DNA of 64,000 nucleotides from Mnemiopsis leidyi. Taxonomy: Eukaryota > Ctenophora > Tentaculata > Lobata > Bolinopsidae. The number at the start of each line of letters is the position of its first letter. The first letter of the stretch is position 1. The notes under the pieces were generated by a model that saw nothing but the letters and a program-made list of their open reading frames with translations, had not been told where the DNA came from and ran no database searches. Of this stretch, positions 11,923-21,223 are shown piece after piece. The stretch covers positions 6,415 to 70,414 of the forward strand of contig JH156524.1 of the NCBI GenBank assembly GCA_000226015.1. Direction: 5' to 3'. The position numbers and the translations under genes were made by a program.

Positions 11923-12802
11923 TACATCCAACAATACTTAGCTGTTCTACAGAGAATCAAGTTAGTGGGTAACTGTGAATACTGTTTGAACTACGATTTA
12001 TTTAAAATATACGAAACATTAAAACAACAAAACTGTGGTGAAATTTTACTTAAATATAAATAACATATTCTTTGAAGATATTTTTTACAGTTTTTATAAT
12101 AGACATTACTGATCACAACCAATCTATCAGAGATAATTTAGTGTTACAGTATACTTTGTATGTATGCCGTATTGACAGACCAATAATAAGTTAGGTACAA
12201 CCAATCAATATCAACACGTGATGAGATATGAACGATATGTGTCCCCTCTCCAAGATACCTTTCTCTTGGCCACTGAAATTATTCAAAACCCACTAGTTTT
12301 GTAGAAATGCTTTCAACAGGGAGAAATCCATTTCCAACAGCTCAGGAACAACAACATTTCAACAAAAAATACAGTTATAAAACCAAATAAGAGCAGGCAA
12401 ATTTGCTGAGAGACATAATTCAATAAAAGCAGGCATTACATATAAGTGTTTAAGGGGGGCAACAATATCTAGTTTTTACTAACAGTAAAGTTTACAAAAA
12501 CTTTAACCCACTCCTAAATTAGCCAAATTAGCTATAATTACATAGTAGAATTAGCCTCATTAGTGGGCAAATTACTACCAATTGTGAGGCAGTTATCTCA
12601 TTAAATTTCAGTGTTGATTGCCTGTATAATATGTAATTTTGTTTAAGTCTTAAGAACCTCATTAGACAACTTTGGAATCACCTATTAATGGAGAGTTGCA
12701 ATATTATTTATGACTCCATAAGATACACTTATCAGTCCATGGAACACCTGTGATCTGTAACAGAAAGCAGTTTTGAATTGGAACGAAGACATATATTACA
12801 AA
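11923..12802. other. Intergenic between NUP153 start and bL36m end
   Basis: About 880 bases separating the start of NUP153 from the stop codon of bL36m; both genes are on the minus strand. It should contain the NUP153 promoter and 5' UTR and the bL36m 3' UTR. It is AT-rich. I see no clear TATA box at a fixed distance, no repeat and no further coding exon. Confidence 0.5.
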
Positions 12803-13228
12803 TCATGAATCTAATTTTTCATAATTTTCTGATGAGAGTTCTGTAGCTTTTTTGCTCAATGCTTTCAAACCATCAAATTTATGGTCATTCTTCAGCACTT
12901 TGACAGAATCCTTCCTGAAGTAGCCTTGGTCATAAGTCCGGGCATTAACATAGCTACTATCTGCTCCAAGATCTTGAAGACCAAGTCTGTAATACTTTTC
13001 CTTCAGTCTGAAGTCTATGTTGTTTTTCTGCTGCTGCTTGTGAGCAGGATTAACTTTACAGAGAACAAATTTGTTGTCAGTCCTGTGGTCTACTTCAAAG
13101 TAACAACCATGACATAGGAGTTTAGCATGATGTGTCTGCTTTAGAGAGCGTGCCTGTATAAGTGGGGCAGAAACTACACAATTTCTTAAACATACAGCAC
13201 CACAGCGCAGACTTGATCCCAAAGACAT
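12803..13228 (-). CDS. MRPL36: Mitochondrial ribosomal protein bL36m, C-terminally extended
   Basis: A single-exon frame of 141 aa. Residues 39-64 form the bL36 zinc ribbon: Cys39, Cys42, Cys57 and His63, with KLLCHGCYF and FVLCKVNPAHKQQQ aligning to the CKDCYL and VYCKTHPRHKQRQ parts of animal MRPL36. In the family this small zinc protein sits in the large mitoribosomal subunit. The first 30 residues are Arg/Ser/Cys-rich with no acidic residues, fitting a mitochondrial targeting peptide. Human bL36m stops just after the ribbon; here about 75 polar residues follow. The start is the ATG at 13228. A strong acceptor-like TTACTCAG lies about 10 bases upstream, so a 5' UTR intron is likely. A second partial copy lies 2 kb away. 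Confidence 0.78.
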   Translation of the reverse strand: MSLGSSLRCGAVCLRNCVVSAPLIQARSLKQTHHAKLLCHGCYFEVDHRTDNKFVLCKVNPAHKQQQKNNIDFRLKEKYYRLGLQDLGADSSYVNARTYDQGYFRKDSVKVLKNDHKFDGLKALSKKATELSSENYEKLDS

Positions 13229-13493
13229 GTTCTTGACCTGAGTAAGAATTTCTCGATATTACAGAATTTTTCATTATTTTAGCAAGGGACACATGGAAAA
13301 TCAATTTTATTCACACCATTAGAGAATAATTCTAATTTGCTGCTCTTCCTGCTGTGTTAAAATGTCGCTGAAATGTCCTCAAATTTTAGTTTGAAAATGG
13401 TGCTACAAAAAACTTAAGATGGGTAAGAATTGTAACTCAACAATCTCAGGACCAATTCAATTCAATCAGCCATTAAAATATTAAAATAATCCG

Positions 13494-13720
13494 ACCCCTG
13501 GATCCGTGGTTACTTGATAGTTAGAATTGAATTAAAACGAGGTAAATGAATAGAAGTCTATTGAAGGAGGGTTGTGAGCTGAAAACTGAAAATACTCCGC
13601 TGGCATAACTCATCTAAGTACTTGAAACTGGTTGGCTTAGTATCCTCTTCCGGTAGGGTGCGACTTTGCACCTTTGGGACTTTGCTACAGACTTCCAGTT
13701 AAATAAGCCTCCATATCCGC
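13494..13720. repeat. Duplicated block R1, copy 1
   Basis: The stretch from ACCCCTGGATCCGTGGTTAC to CCAGTTAAATAAGCCTCCAT reappears nearly unchanged at about 16414-16625, with small indels. No domain recognised. It lies directly upstream of the bL36m copy and may be part of the same interspersed or segmentally duplicated unit. Confidence 0.7.
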
Positions 13721-14096
13721 CTCAGGCGGGATGCAGCATTGCGAGAAAGGTAAGGGGTTGGAAAAGAATGATGGAGTTGCCAGCGGACTTACACCTCACC
13801 AGCAATAGTGCAAATGCAAAGGAGATAAAAGGCGAAATACCACCAGCTTACAGGGCGCTGTGTAGCTCTATCTAACTAGCTCTTTCTATCTCTCTGCATA
13901 GCTCTCTCACCTCCCATCTGAAGGAAGTATACTACAATCGATACAAGTGATACAAATTTAGAAAACTTAAATTACAAGCGTAACTGTTAAGTCAATAGCC
14001 ATAAACACTTATCAAACTTACTTAGAAAAAGAGTCTTTTTAATTCTAAATCGATAAGTTGTACAACAAGCACACTGCACAGATTATGTGGAATGTG
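13721..14096. other. Unassigned stretch between duplicated blocks
   Basis: Contains an open frame (13666-13875 plus) of 69 codons that overlaps the end of R1 and matches no family I recognise; it could be a decayed transposon fragment. The rest, from 13880, is AT-rich, with CT-rich GCTCTCTATCTCTC-like simple sequence at about 13870-13920. Nothing else is supported. Confidence 0.4.
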
Positions 14097-15053
14097 CCAT
14101 TGGTGGGGTTTGGCATGGTCACTCGGTGAAGCAGCAGTTAGCAAATCACGAGCAATAAGTCAGAGTTGATGACACTGTTTTGATATCTGAGCTGGTTAGT
14201 GGGTTCTGTGATTGGAGAGGTGAGTGTGAGGATGTTTTTGTTTATAACAGTTTGAGGGTGTTAAGCAGCTTATAGGTTTTGTAGATTATGATGAAGATTA
14301 CATCTAAGTTTAGTTTAAAGATTAAACTCGTTGAAAAAATAGATTCGTTTTATATAACATGGGCTCCTAATGATATGTTACACCACTTGCAAAAGTGACC
14401 TTCCTGATGAAATCTTTGCCTGCGACCAATTTCTACCTCTAGAGTGTGTGCACTTATTCGTAGCCTAGTTATGGAAACCTGATCTGTATGGTTTAATAAT
14501 ATCTATGCACACCTCTTTGAAGAATTTATGATATGACAATGCCATTTTTCAGGCTAACAAACTAAGAAACTGAGTGGTAACAAAAACAACCAACAAATTG
14601 GTGATTGATGTTTAACAGGATAGGGACAGGCAACACTGTAGAAATAAGGTGGGTACCCGGTCACAAAGGAGTTCCAGGAAACGAAAGAGCCGGTGAAACA
14701 GCCAGGGAAGGCTCAGCGACACGCCCAACAGGGCCTCAACCATTCCTTCCCATACCACAAAACTTGGGCCACAGTTTGTATCTTGCTAGAATTGGTGGTG
14801 TAGTGGTATCTACCCCGACTTTCTATGCAGAAGATCAGGGTACGATTCCCAGATCCGCCAATCCTAGAGGAGTGCGCTAGTAATGATGCCAATGCAATCT
14901 TCTTCGTTTGACTCAGCCGAATGACTGAAAAAGGGTTAGATGAGGAGGGTCTCCGTTAAAAGATCTAGAATCTTCCAGGAGCCCCTCAGTATAACTGTAA
15001 AAGCCTGGGTACAGGTGTAAAATACAAATACAAATCTTCGAGAGTATAAAAAT
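14097..15053 (+). mobile_element. Duplicated block R2, copy 1: LINE RNase H fragment plus SINE
   Basis: From GGTGGGGTTTGGCATGGTCA (14100) this block is shared with about 16628-16705 and about 16912-17810. At 14605-14775 it encodes the end of a LINE RNase H domain, with IRWVPGHKGVPGNERAG and then GPQPFLPIP. The usual Asp of the ERAD motif is Gly here, so this copy should be catalytically dead. At about 14789 a tRNA-derived SINE begins. The block ends at the assembly gap at 15054. It is a plain LINE/SINE composite with no capsid or envelope parts. Confidence 0.75.
14789..15053 (+). mobile_element. tRNA-derived SINE, copy a
   Basis: The 5' part is tRNA-like, closest to tRNA-Gly: an ATTGG...CCAAT acceptor pairing, an A box TGGTGTAGTGG at 14797-14807, a 4-bp anticodon stem and a B box GGTACGATTCC at 14839-14849. 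The body carries GACTCAGCCGAATGAC, TTAGATGAGGAGGGTCTCCG and AGCCTGGGTACAGGTGTAA, and ends in a short ACAAAT-type tail. Further copies lie at about 15590-15770 (inverted), 16706-16908 (5'-truncated) and 17519-17810. The anticodon arm is degenerate, so this is not a working tRNA gene. Confidence 0.8.
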
Positions 15054-15066
15054 NNNNNNNNNNNNN
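15054..15066. other. Assembly gap (13 N)
   Basis: A run of 13 N separating the tail of SINE copy a from the second bL36m copy. The junction is therefore unproven, and both neighbours are repeated sequence, the usual cause of a join of this kind. Confidence 0.98.
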
Positions 15067-15580
15067 AATACTTTTCCTTCAGTCTGAAGTCTATGTTGTT
15101 TTTCTGCTGCTGCTTGTGAGCAGGATTAACTTTACAGAGAACAAATTTGTTGTCAGTCCTGTGGTCTACTTCAAAGTAACAACCATGACATAGGAGTTTT
15201 GCATGATGTGTCTGCTTTAGAGAGCGTGCCTGTATAAGTGGGGCAGAAACTACACAATTTCTTAAACACACAGCACCACAGCGCAGACTTGATCCCAAAG
15301 ACATGTTCTTAATCTGAGTAAGAATTTCTCAATATTACAGTAAGAATTTACAGTAATTTCATTATTTTAGCAAGGGACACATAGTAAATCAATTTCATTC
15401 ACACCATTATGGAATAATTCCAATTTGCTGCACCTCCTGCTGGGTTAAAATGTCACTGACTCCAAGTCCTCAAATTTTCGTCTGAAAATGCTGTTACAAA
15501 AAGCTTGAGATGGTTAAGAATTGTAACTCAACAATCTCAGAACCAATTCAATTCAGTCAGCCATTAAAATATTAAAATAA
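15067..15580 (-). pseudogene. MRPL36: Second, truncated bL36m copy
   Basis: Minus-strand sequence from the ATG at 15304 down to the gap repeats the first 79 codons of the bL36m gene at 12803-13228 with no amino-acid change and only a few base changes. About 250 bases of upstream flank are also shared, with scattered differences (for example the tract ACAATCTCAG-ACCAATTCAATTCA). The remaining third of the coding region is absent: the frame runs into N and then SINE sequence. It is either a young tandem duplicate cut by a SINE, or the other haplotype wrongly placed beside the first copy. The identical protein and slightly divergent flank fit either. Confidence 0.7.
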
Positions 15581-15589
15581 GGTTACTCT

Positions 15590-15770
15590 GATATCTATTA
15601 CACCTGTAAAGATCTGTTACACCTAGATCTTTTAACCGAGACCCTCCTCATTTAACCCTCAAAAACAGTTTCCTGGACTTTCTGCTGAGTAGACTGGAGA
15701 AGATTGCATAGGCAAATGCCCTTAGCGTACTCCAGACCCTGATGGCATGGGCAAGAAAGGACCAAACAAG
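15590..15770 (-). mobile_element. tRNA-derived SINE, copy b (inverted, partial)
   Basis: The reverse complement contains GGAGTACGCTAAGGGCATTT, TTAAATGAGGAGGGTCTCGG and GATCTAGGTGTAACAGATC, matching the body and tail of the other SINE copies. No A or B box is seen, so the tRNA-like head is missing. Confidence 0.65.
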
Positions 15771-16410
15771 AGATATATTATACAAAAAATTTGGCAAGTT
15801 ATTTCGACTTTATACCATTGATAAAAAACTGATGTCACAGCACCACTTTTGTGAAAAAATGAAATAGGTAGAGCTTTACTAGGCTTATTAACTCAAAATG
15901 TACGAAGTTGTGATTTTAGTGAGAAATGGGCCATGGGGGAGGAGGGACACAATCCAGGGGTAGGAATGGCTGAGCTGGGAAAGTTCAAATTTGGCTGGTG
16001 CCAGGAATTGGCCATTCTAGAATGTTCATGTTCATGCTAAATCCCGGATGGCTTTAATCTGTAAACAGGTTCCTCGTTGGGTCTGCAGGTGACAAAACTT
16101 TGGGGTTTCTCTATCATGTTAAGAGGTGTGTGTGGTTTTGGTGAGTAGAGTGTTGGAGGGTGTCAATTTCCTGAGCTTTGTGATGGGGAAAGTGGTTACT
16201 GGTTAGTGGTTAGTGTTAGACACATCAGCAACAGTGCATGATCAAAGAAGAATGAAGGAGGGATACCATGCTAGTGCTCTCAAATCTGTGGGACTGATGA
16301 TGATTGCTACAACTAGCTCTGAGAGACAGCATCTGATTGCCTTGGGACCTGAGTCTTTGTTGCTCTGATTGGAGGGGACCGTAGAGAGCCACACAGCGGC
16401 ATGTGAGCAT
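15771..16410. other. Unassigned stretch, no gene seen
   Basis: AT-rich to mixed sequence between SINE copy b and R1 copy 2. A minus-strand frame of 61 codons at 16225-16410 resembles nothing I know. No repeat partner was found within the window. Confidence 0.4.
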
Positions 16411-16413
16411 CCA

Positions 16414-16910
16414 ACCCCTGGATCCGTGGTTACTTGATACTTAGAAATTGAATTAAAACGAGGTAACTGAATGGAAGTCTATTGAAGGAGGGTTGTGATC
16501 TGAAAACTGAAAATACTCCGCTGACTTAACTCATCTAAGTACTTGAAACTGGTTGGTTTAGCATCCTCTTCTGGCAGGGTGTGAGCTTGCACCGGCCTTC
16601 CAGTTAAATAAGCCTCCATATCTGATATCTGGTGGGGTTTGGCATTGTCACTCGGTAAAGCAGTGGTTAGCAAATCACGAGTAATAAGTCGGAGTTGATG
16701 ACACTTCGATTCCCAGTTCCACCAATCCTAGAGGAGTGCGCTAAGGGCATCTGCCTATGCAATCTTCTTTGGTTGACTCAGCCGAATGACCGGGAAACCG
16801 GGATTGAGGGTTAAATGAGGAGGGTCTCCGTTAAAAGATCTAGAATCTTCCAGGGGCCCCTTCAGTGTAACTGTAAAAGCCTGGGTACAGGTGTAACAAA
16901 TACAAATCAG
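16414..16910 (+). repeat. Duplicated block R1 copy 2 with truncated SINE copy c
   Basis: 16414-16625 repeats R1 (13494-13720). 16628-16705 repeats the start of R2 (14097-14180). At 16706 the sequence jumps into a SINE that lacks its A box (TTCGATTCCCAG onward) and runs to the ACAAATACAAAT tail at about 16908. R2 sequence then resumes at 16912 with GAGCTGGTTAGTGGGTTCTG. So a SINE piece sits inside a second copy of the R1/R2 series. Confidence 0.65.
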
Positions 16911-16911
16911 A

Positions 16912-17518
16912 GCTGGTTAGTGGGTTCTGTGACTGGAGAGGTGAGTGTGAGGATGTTTTTGTTTATAACAGTTTGAGCGTGTAAAGTGGCTTGTAGGTTT
17001 AGTAGATCATGATGAAGATTACGCTTAAGTTTAGTTTTAAGATTAAACTTGTTGAAAAAACGAGATTTGTTTTCTACAATATGGGCTCCTAATGATATGT
17101 TAGACCAGTCACCATTTGCAAAAGTGACCTTCCCGATGAAATCTTTGTCTGCGACCAATTTCTACCTCAAGAGTGTAGTGTGTGCACTTATTCGTAGCCT
17201 AGTTATAGAAACCTGATCTGTATGGTTTAATAATATCTTTACACACCTCTTTGAAGAATTTATGATATGACAATGCCATTCTTCAGGCTAACAAACTAAG
17301 AAACTGAGTGGTAGCAAAAACAACCAACAAATTGGTGCTTGATGCTAAACAGGATAGGGACAGACAGCACTGTGGAAATAAGGTGGGTAACCGGTCACAA
17401 AGGAGTTCAAGGAAACGAAAGAGCCGATGAAATAGCCAGGGAAGGCTCAGCGACACGCCAAACAGGGCCTCAACCATTCCTTCCCATACTACAAAACTTG
17501 GGCCACAGTAAGTATCTT
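16912..17518 (+). mobile_element. Block R2 copy 2 with LINE RNase H fragment
   Basis: Parallel to 14188-14788. The RNase H tail (17339-17500) reads IRWVTGHKGVQGNERADEIA, keeping the Asp that copy 1 has lost, and continues GPQPFLPI. The motif is typical of the RNase H domain that follows reverse transcriptase in I-superfamily-like LINEs. No reverse transcriptase is visible in the window. Confidence 0.75.
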
Positions 17519-17810
17519 GCTAGAATTGGTGGTGTAGTGTTATCTACCACGACTTTCTACGCAGAAGATCAGGGTACGATTCCCAGATCCGCCAATGCTA
17601 GAGGAGTGCGCTAAGCATGATGACTACACAATCTTCTTCGATTGACTCAGCCGAATGACAGGAAAACCGTGATTGAGGGTTAAACAAGGAGGGTCTCTGT
17701 TAAAAGATTTAGAATCTTCCATAAGCTGCGCAGTATAACTGTAAAAGCCTGGGTACAAGTGTAACAAACTCAAATACAAATCTTCGAGAGTATAAAAATT
17801 AAACTCTCAG
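17519..17810 (+). mobile_element. tRNA-derived SINE, copy d, inside the LINE
   Basis: Complete head (A box GGTGTAGTGTTATC, slightly changed; B box GGTACGATTCC), body and tail. It begins right after the LINE RNase H fragment, and LINE sequence seems to resume beyond it at about 18019. The simplest reading is insertion of the SINE into the LINE between the RNase H and the C-terminal zinc-knuckle part. Confidence 0.7.
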
Positions 17811-18015
17811 CGACAAAGGCAAAATACCGATACAAACAACTCTTCAAAAGTATTAGTGCAAGACACAAAAATTGTCAACAGTACACAGAAGGTAGCTAAC
17901 ATGGCTATTTATTGCTTTTTTGCTAAATTATTTGATTACATGTGATGATGTATGCCATTATCTTATATTCTATATTATAATGAGAAAATGGGCAGCGACG
18001 TGATGCTAGCTATAA

Positions 18016-18193
18016 ACAGGTCACAGCCCCCTAGCCTACTTTCAGTGCAAAGCTCAGAACTTTATCCCTCCTAACTGCAGATTTTGTCCTAAAGAAGAGG
18101 AAACACCAAAGCACTATCTAAGAAGTAAGAGCCTGCATGGGCTTCATGAAAATTTCATGCTGAGTCTTGATGAAATTGCTAACCTCATATAAA
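18016..18193 (+). mobile_element. LINE C-terminal zinc-knuckle fragment
   Basis: The plus-strand frame reads TGHSPLAYF, then CRFCPKEEETPKHYL, and stops at about 18193. The TGH-PLA-YF and C-x2-C-ET-H pattern is the standard C-terminus of RNase H-bearing LINE proteins after the RNase H domain. It supports the view that 17290-18193 is one LINE 3' part interrupted by a SINE. Confidence 0.75.
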
Positions 18194-18469
18194 ATGGCAA
18201 GATTTATCAGTTAAGCAAAAAGATTCGACGAAGATTATCTATTCAGTTAAAGCGTACAGACCAGAAAACAGGAACGAAAAAACAAGACTAGGCTTGATCT
18301 CTCACCGCAGTTTACAGGATTTGACCACGACATGAATAAAAAGATTACAATGGATATAAAAAATATAAATTACCTTAATTATTTCAAGCCGTTTTTGATT
18401 AATAAATTTCGTGTATTTCTCAAATTTCTGGGACAGTTAATGAAAGGCCAGAAAAAAGTAGTGCTCCTG
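18194..18469. other. LINE 3' end and unassigned flank
   Basis: AT-rich sequence after the LINE stop codon, perhaps its 3' UTR. No gene or repeat partner was recognised before the fold-back cluster begins. Confidence 0.35.
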
Positions 18470-20560
18470 GTGGTGCTGACGCGGTCATTGACGAGATAAG
18501 ATCCGTTTACCGTACAGTTTTGAGCTGTGAGAGTCGGGTATCACCGCAACAATAGAGCCACCCGCAACTTGGAACTATAACAGCTCAAAACTAAACAAGA
18601 TTCAAGATCGTTTTTCAAAACGTTTTATTTATTTATGTGACCCTGTAAGTGTACACGTTAATGGTCATGGTATTGCTGTGAAGTCAGAAGTAAAAGTTTG
18701 GTTGAGTAAGCTGCTGTTCTTTGTGGCATCAACCGCTTAAAAACAAAACCACTTGAAAAATGCACGACATGACATGCACTTCACCTAACCAGGTGCTTAC
18801 ACCTAACTTAACCAGGTGCTGGCGCGCAAATTAAAGACTCTGGTTAGAGCAAACATGCACTACTGGGATTGATTTTGTCTGAATAGCTCCCTTTTGCGCC
18901 AACGCCGTACGCATAGAAAATCATAACTAGGTGTTGCTAAACGCTGCCTAACCCTGAACCCTATTGCTGCGACGCGCGGTCACGCCCGCCGGAAAAATTT
19001 TTAAAACTATTTTTGTAGGTTGATAACCTACTGTCGCGGCCATCACGCGCTCTTACGCATTTCTGGCCTGGCGCATCGCCCGTTAAGTTTATTTACTTAA
19101 TCAGGTTCTTACGCACGCTACGCGTTTACCAAACCGGGTGCTTATTGGCACCGCGTGCTTCGCATGCGCGCCGGAGGCTGCCACTTCGCGGTAGCAGGGC
19201 TAGGCAATGTGTACAGTGTAGCAAGGTGCTTACGCACGTAGCTTGTACAGAAGCGCGTACCCTCCCGGCAATTTATTCGCTTCGAATGACATAAGGGTCG
19301 GACAAAGTTTGTCGCGGTGATACCCGACTCTCGTTTGAACGGTAAACGGATATAATCTAGTTAAGACAAAGTCGGACAACTGACAACGCGTAGCGCGCAA
19401 AAGGGCTCTGGTTTGAGCAACGGTACGCGCGCAAAAGGGACTTGGTTTGAGCAATTGTCGCGGTGATACCCGACTCACGCAGCTAGACGGATATAATCTC
19501 GTCAATTTGAGCAAACGCCGTAGCATGAGCAGCCACGCGCGTAGCGTGTGTTAGCACCTGGCAAGACTTTCACTTAGGTAAATGATTGATTGGTCCTGGG
19601 TCACTTTGACCTTGTCCCTCGCTTATGCAATGCCGTTTCAAGTTCTACGGAGACGTAAGAGGTTTATTAAATGTTTTACATGACTATGCTGAGAACCTCT
19701 GAAGTGGAAAATCTAAATATAAATCCTTCAAGTTCATGGAAAAATTTTTGTTGCCAGGCCAAAAATGTGTAAAAGCGCGCGACAGTAGGTTATTAACCTA
19801 CAATGGAATGTGGAAAAACGATCAATTGTCTGACTTTGTCCGACCCTCATTCGAAGCGGAGAATAAAATGACGGGAGGGTGCGCGCTGCTGTACAAAACG
19901 ATCAATGACCTGCAACTCTGCAAGTCTAATTTGTTCGACTTTGTACGACACTCATTCGAAAATAAAATGACGGGAGGTTGCGTGGTGCTGTACGAAATCT
20001 AATATGTTGTCGGGGTGATACCGACTCTCGCAGCTTAAAGCTGAACGTTTCGTTAAAACGGTCCGGTAGAACTAGACGGATATAATCTCGTCAACAATTA
20101 TGTTATTGACGAGATTATATCCGTCCACCGTTCTAACGAAACGATCTCGTTCAGCTTTGAGCTGCGAGAGTCGGGTATCACCGCGACAAATTTGTTAATG
20201 TAATAATAGATTTAGTGGGGGCGTTAAGCGCCAAAATTACAATACGTCGTTGCTCTATGAAAAATATTTACTGAGCGAACCAAAATAACAGCGGATACTT
20301 TGATATCATGTCGCGGTGAAACCCGACTCTCGCAGCTCAAAGCTTAACGTTTCGTTAGAGTTAGACTTAGAATGATAGACGGATATAATCTTTTCAACTT
20401 CATAACATAATTCGGTCCAAGGAAAAATACGCTTTAGACTATCACTATCAGGGCCACTGTCAGTAAAATTTTTTATAAAATCACCTAGTTGGATGAATTG
20501 GGCAGATCATATCCGTTCAACGAAACAGACTTTGAGCTGCGCCTGCATCAGCATGAGAAT
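18470..20560. repeat. Cluster of a fold-back family with TGTCGCGGTGATACCCGAC ends
   Basis: At least six copies or part-copies share an end reading TGTCGCGGTGATACCCGACT and an inner motif GACGGATATAATCTCGTCAA: about 18480-18560 (inverted), 19308-19365, 19455-19505, 20008-20188 (complete palindrome), 20309-20400 and about 20505-20545 (inverted, partial). Between them 18780-19560 is unusually GC-rich and repeats GCGCGCAAAAGGG and GGTTTGAGCAA motifs. Copies of the dispersed repeat also seen at 2665-2745 lie at about 19244, 19820 and 19925. This is a nested landing zone of small non-autonomous DNA elements; no transposase frame is visible. Confidence 0.75.
20008..20188. repeat. Complete fold-back element, about 181 bp palindrome
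   Basis: The left arm runs from about 20008 (TGTCGGGGTGATACCGACTC) to 20094 (AATCTCGTCAA). The right arm runs from about 20105 (TTGACGAGATTATATCCGTC) to 20188 (GTATCACCGCGACA). The spacer is about 10 bases. The arms differ at a few sites, so it is not a fresh copy. Almost the whole element is inverted repeat, which would fold into one long hairpin. The target duplication is unclear. Confidence 0.85.
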
Positions 20561-20568
20561 TTTTTGCC

Positions 20569-20708
20569 AGTTTTATGATGAATAGGACTAATAGAGTTGT
20601 CACGTACATCTTGTAGCAAGTGAGACGCTAGTGAAACGTTAGCAAGTGAAACGCTAGCAACTACAAGATGTACGTGACAACTCTATTAGTCCTATCATCA
20701 TAAAACTG
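20569..20708. repeat. Second fold-back element with near-perfect 47-bp arms
   Basis: The left arm is about 20569-20616 (AGTTTTATGATGAATAGGAC through CATCTTGTAG) and the right arm 20661-20708 is its reverse complement apart from one extra A. The 44-base loop carries a direct repeat of the form GTGA-ACGCTAGCAA. It is unrelated in sequence to the TGTCGCGG family next to it. Near identity of the arms suggests recent origin or repair by gene conversion. Confidence 0.8.
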
Positions 20709-21223
20709 ACGAAGAAGTCCCTATTTTACACACCAAGTTTTTTTGCCATTTCTGAGACTCCAAGTCCAAGTCTTTAAGTCTAAGTCCAACTTTAAGGTCT
20801 CCATGTCTTCAAGTGTCCAAGTTTTAATGTCACAATATGTTTCCACGTTCAATAGTCCCTGCTTCCATATCACCAAAACTCTGCGACCCATATAAATTGG
20901 TGTTGCAATTGTGTGTATGATTTGATAAGTATATGCTTTGGTTATGAAACCGTGTGCGTCTAAAGTCATAACGTAATGTATGATATCAAGTAATATTATG
21001 TAATTGTGAGGTCATACAAGCAAAACCGTGTTCACTCAGATAACACAGCTGCATGCAGTAAAATGATCACCATATCTGAATAAGCCGATAACGTGTTAAA
21101 CATCTAAACATACGCTAAGCTTATTCTCGAATACCGAAATTTGATCTTTCAAGCTTCACAATTCTAGTGCTTTTAAGCTTTGGATACCGTATCAGTGTGT
21201 TTACCACGACTTTTTTGTTCGGC
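20709..21223. other. Upstream region of the membrane-protein gene
   Basis: About 500 bases before the first exon. The first part contains repeated AAGTC-AAGTC-like simple sequence (20750-20830). The rest is AT-rich with no obvious core promoter. Nothing else supported. Confidence 0.4.

Noticed and set aside
11923-11934. NUP153 start at 11934
   Set aside because: The codon there is TTG; the first ATG is at 11922.
14791-14865. A tRNA-Gly gene
   Set aside because: A and B boxes are present, but the anticodon arm is degenerate, and the sequence is repeated with a common body and tail, so it is a SINE head.
14936-15304. 122-codon frame of the second bL36m copy
   Set aside because: Only the first 79 codons are bL36m; the rest is translated N and SINE sequence across an assembly gap.
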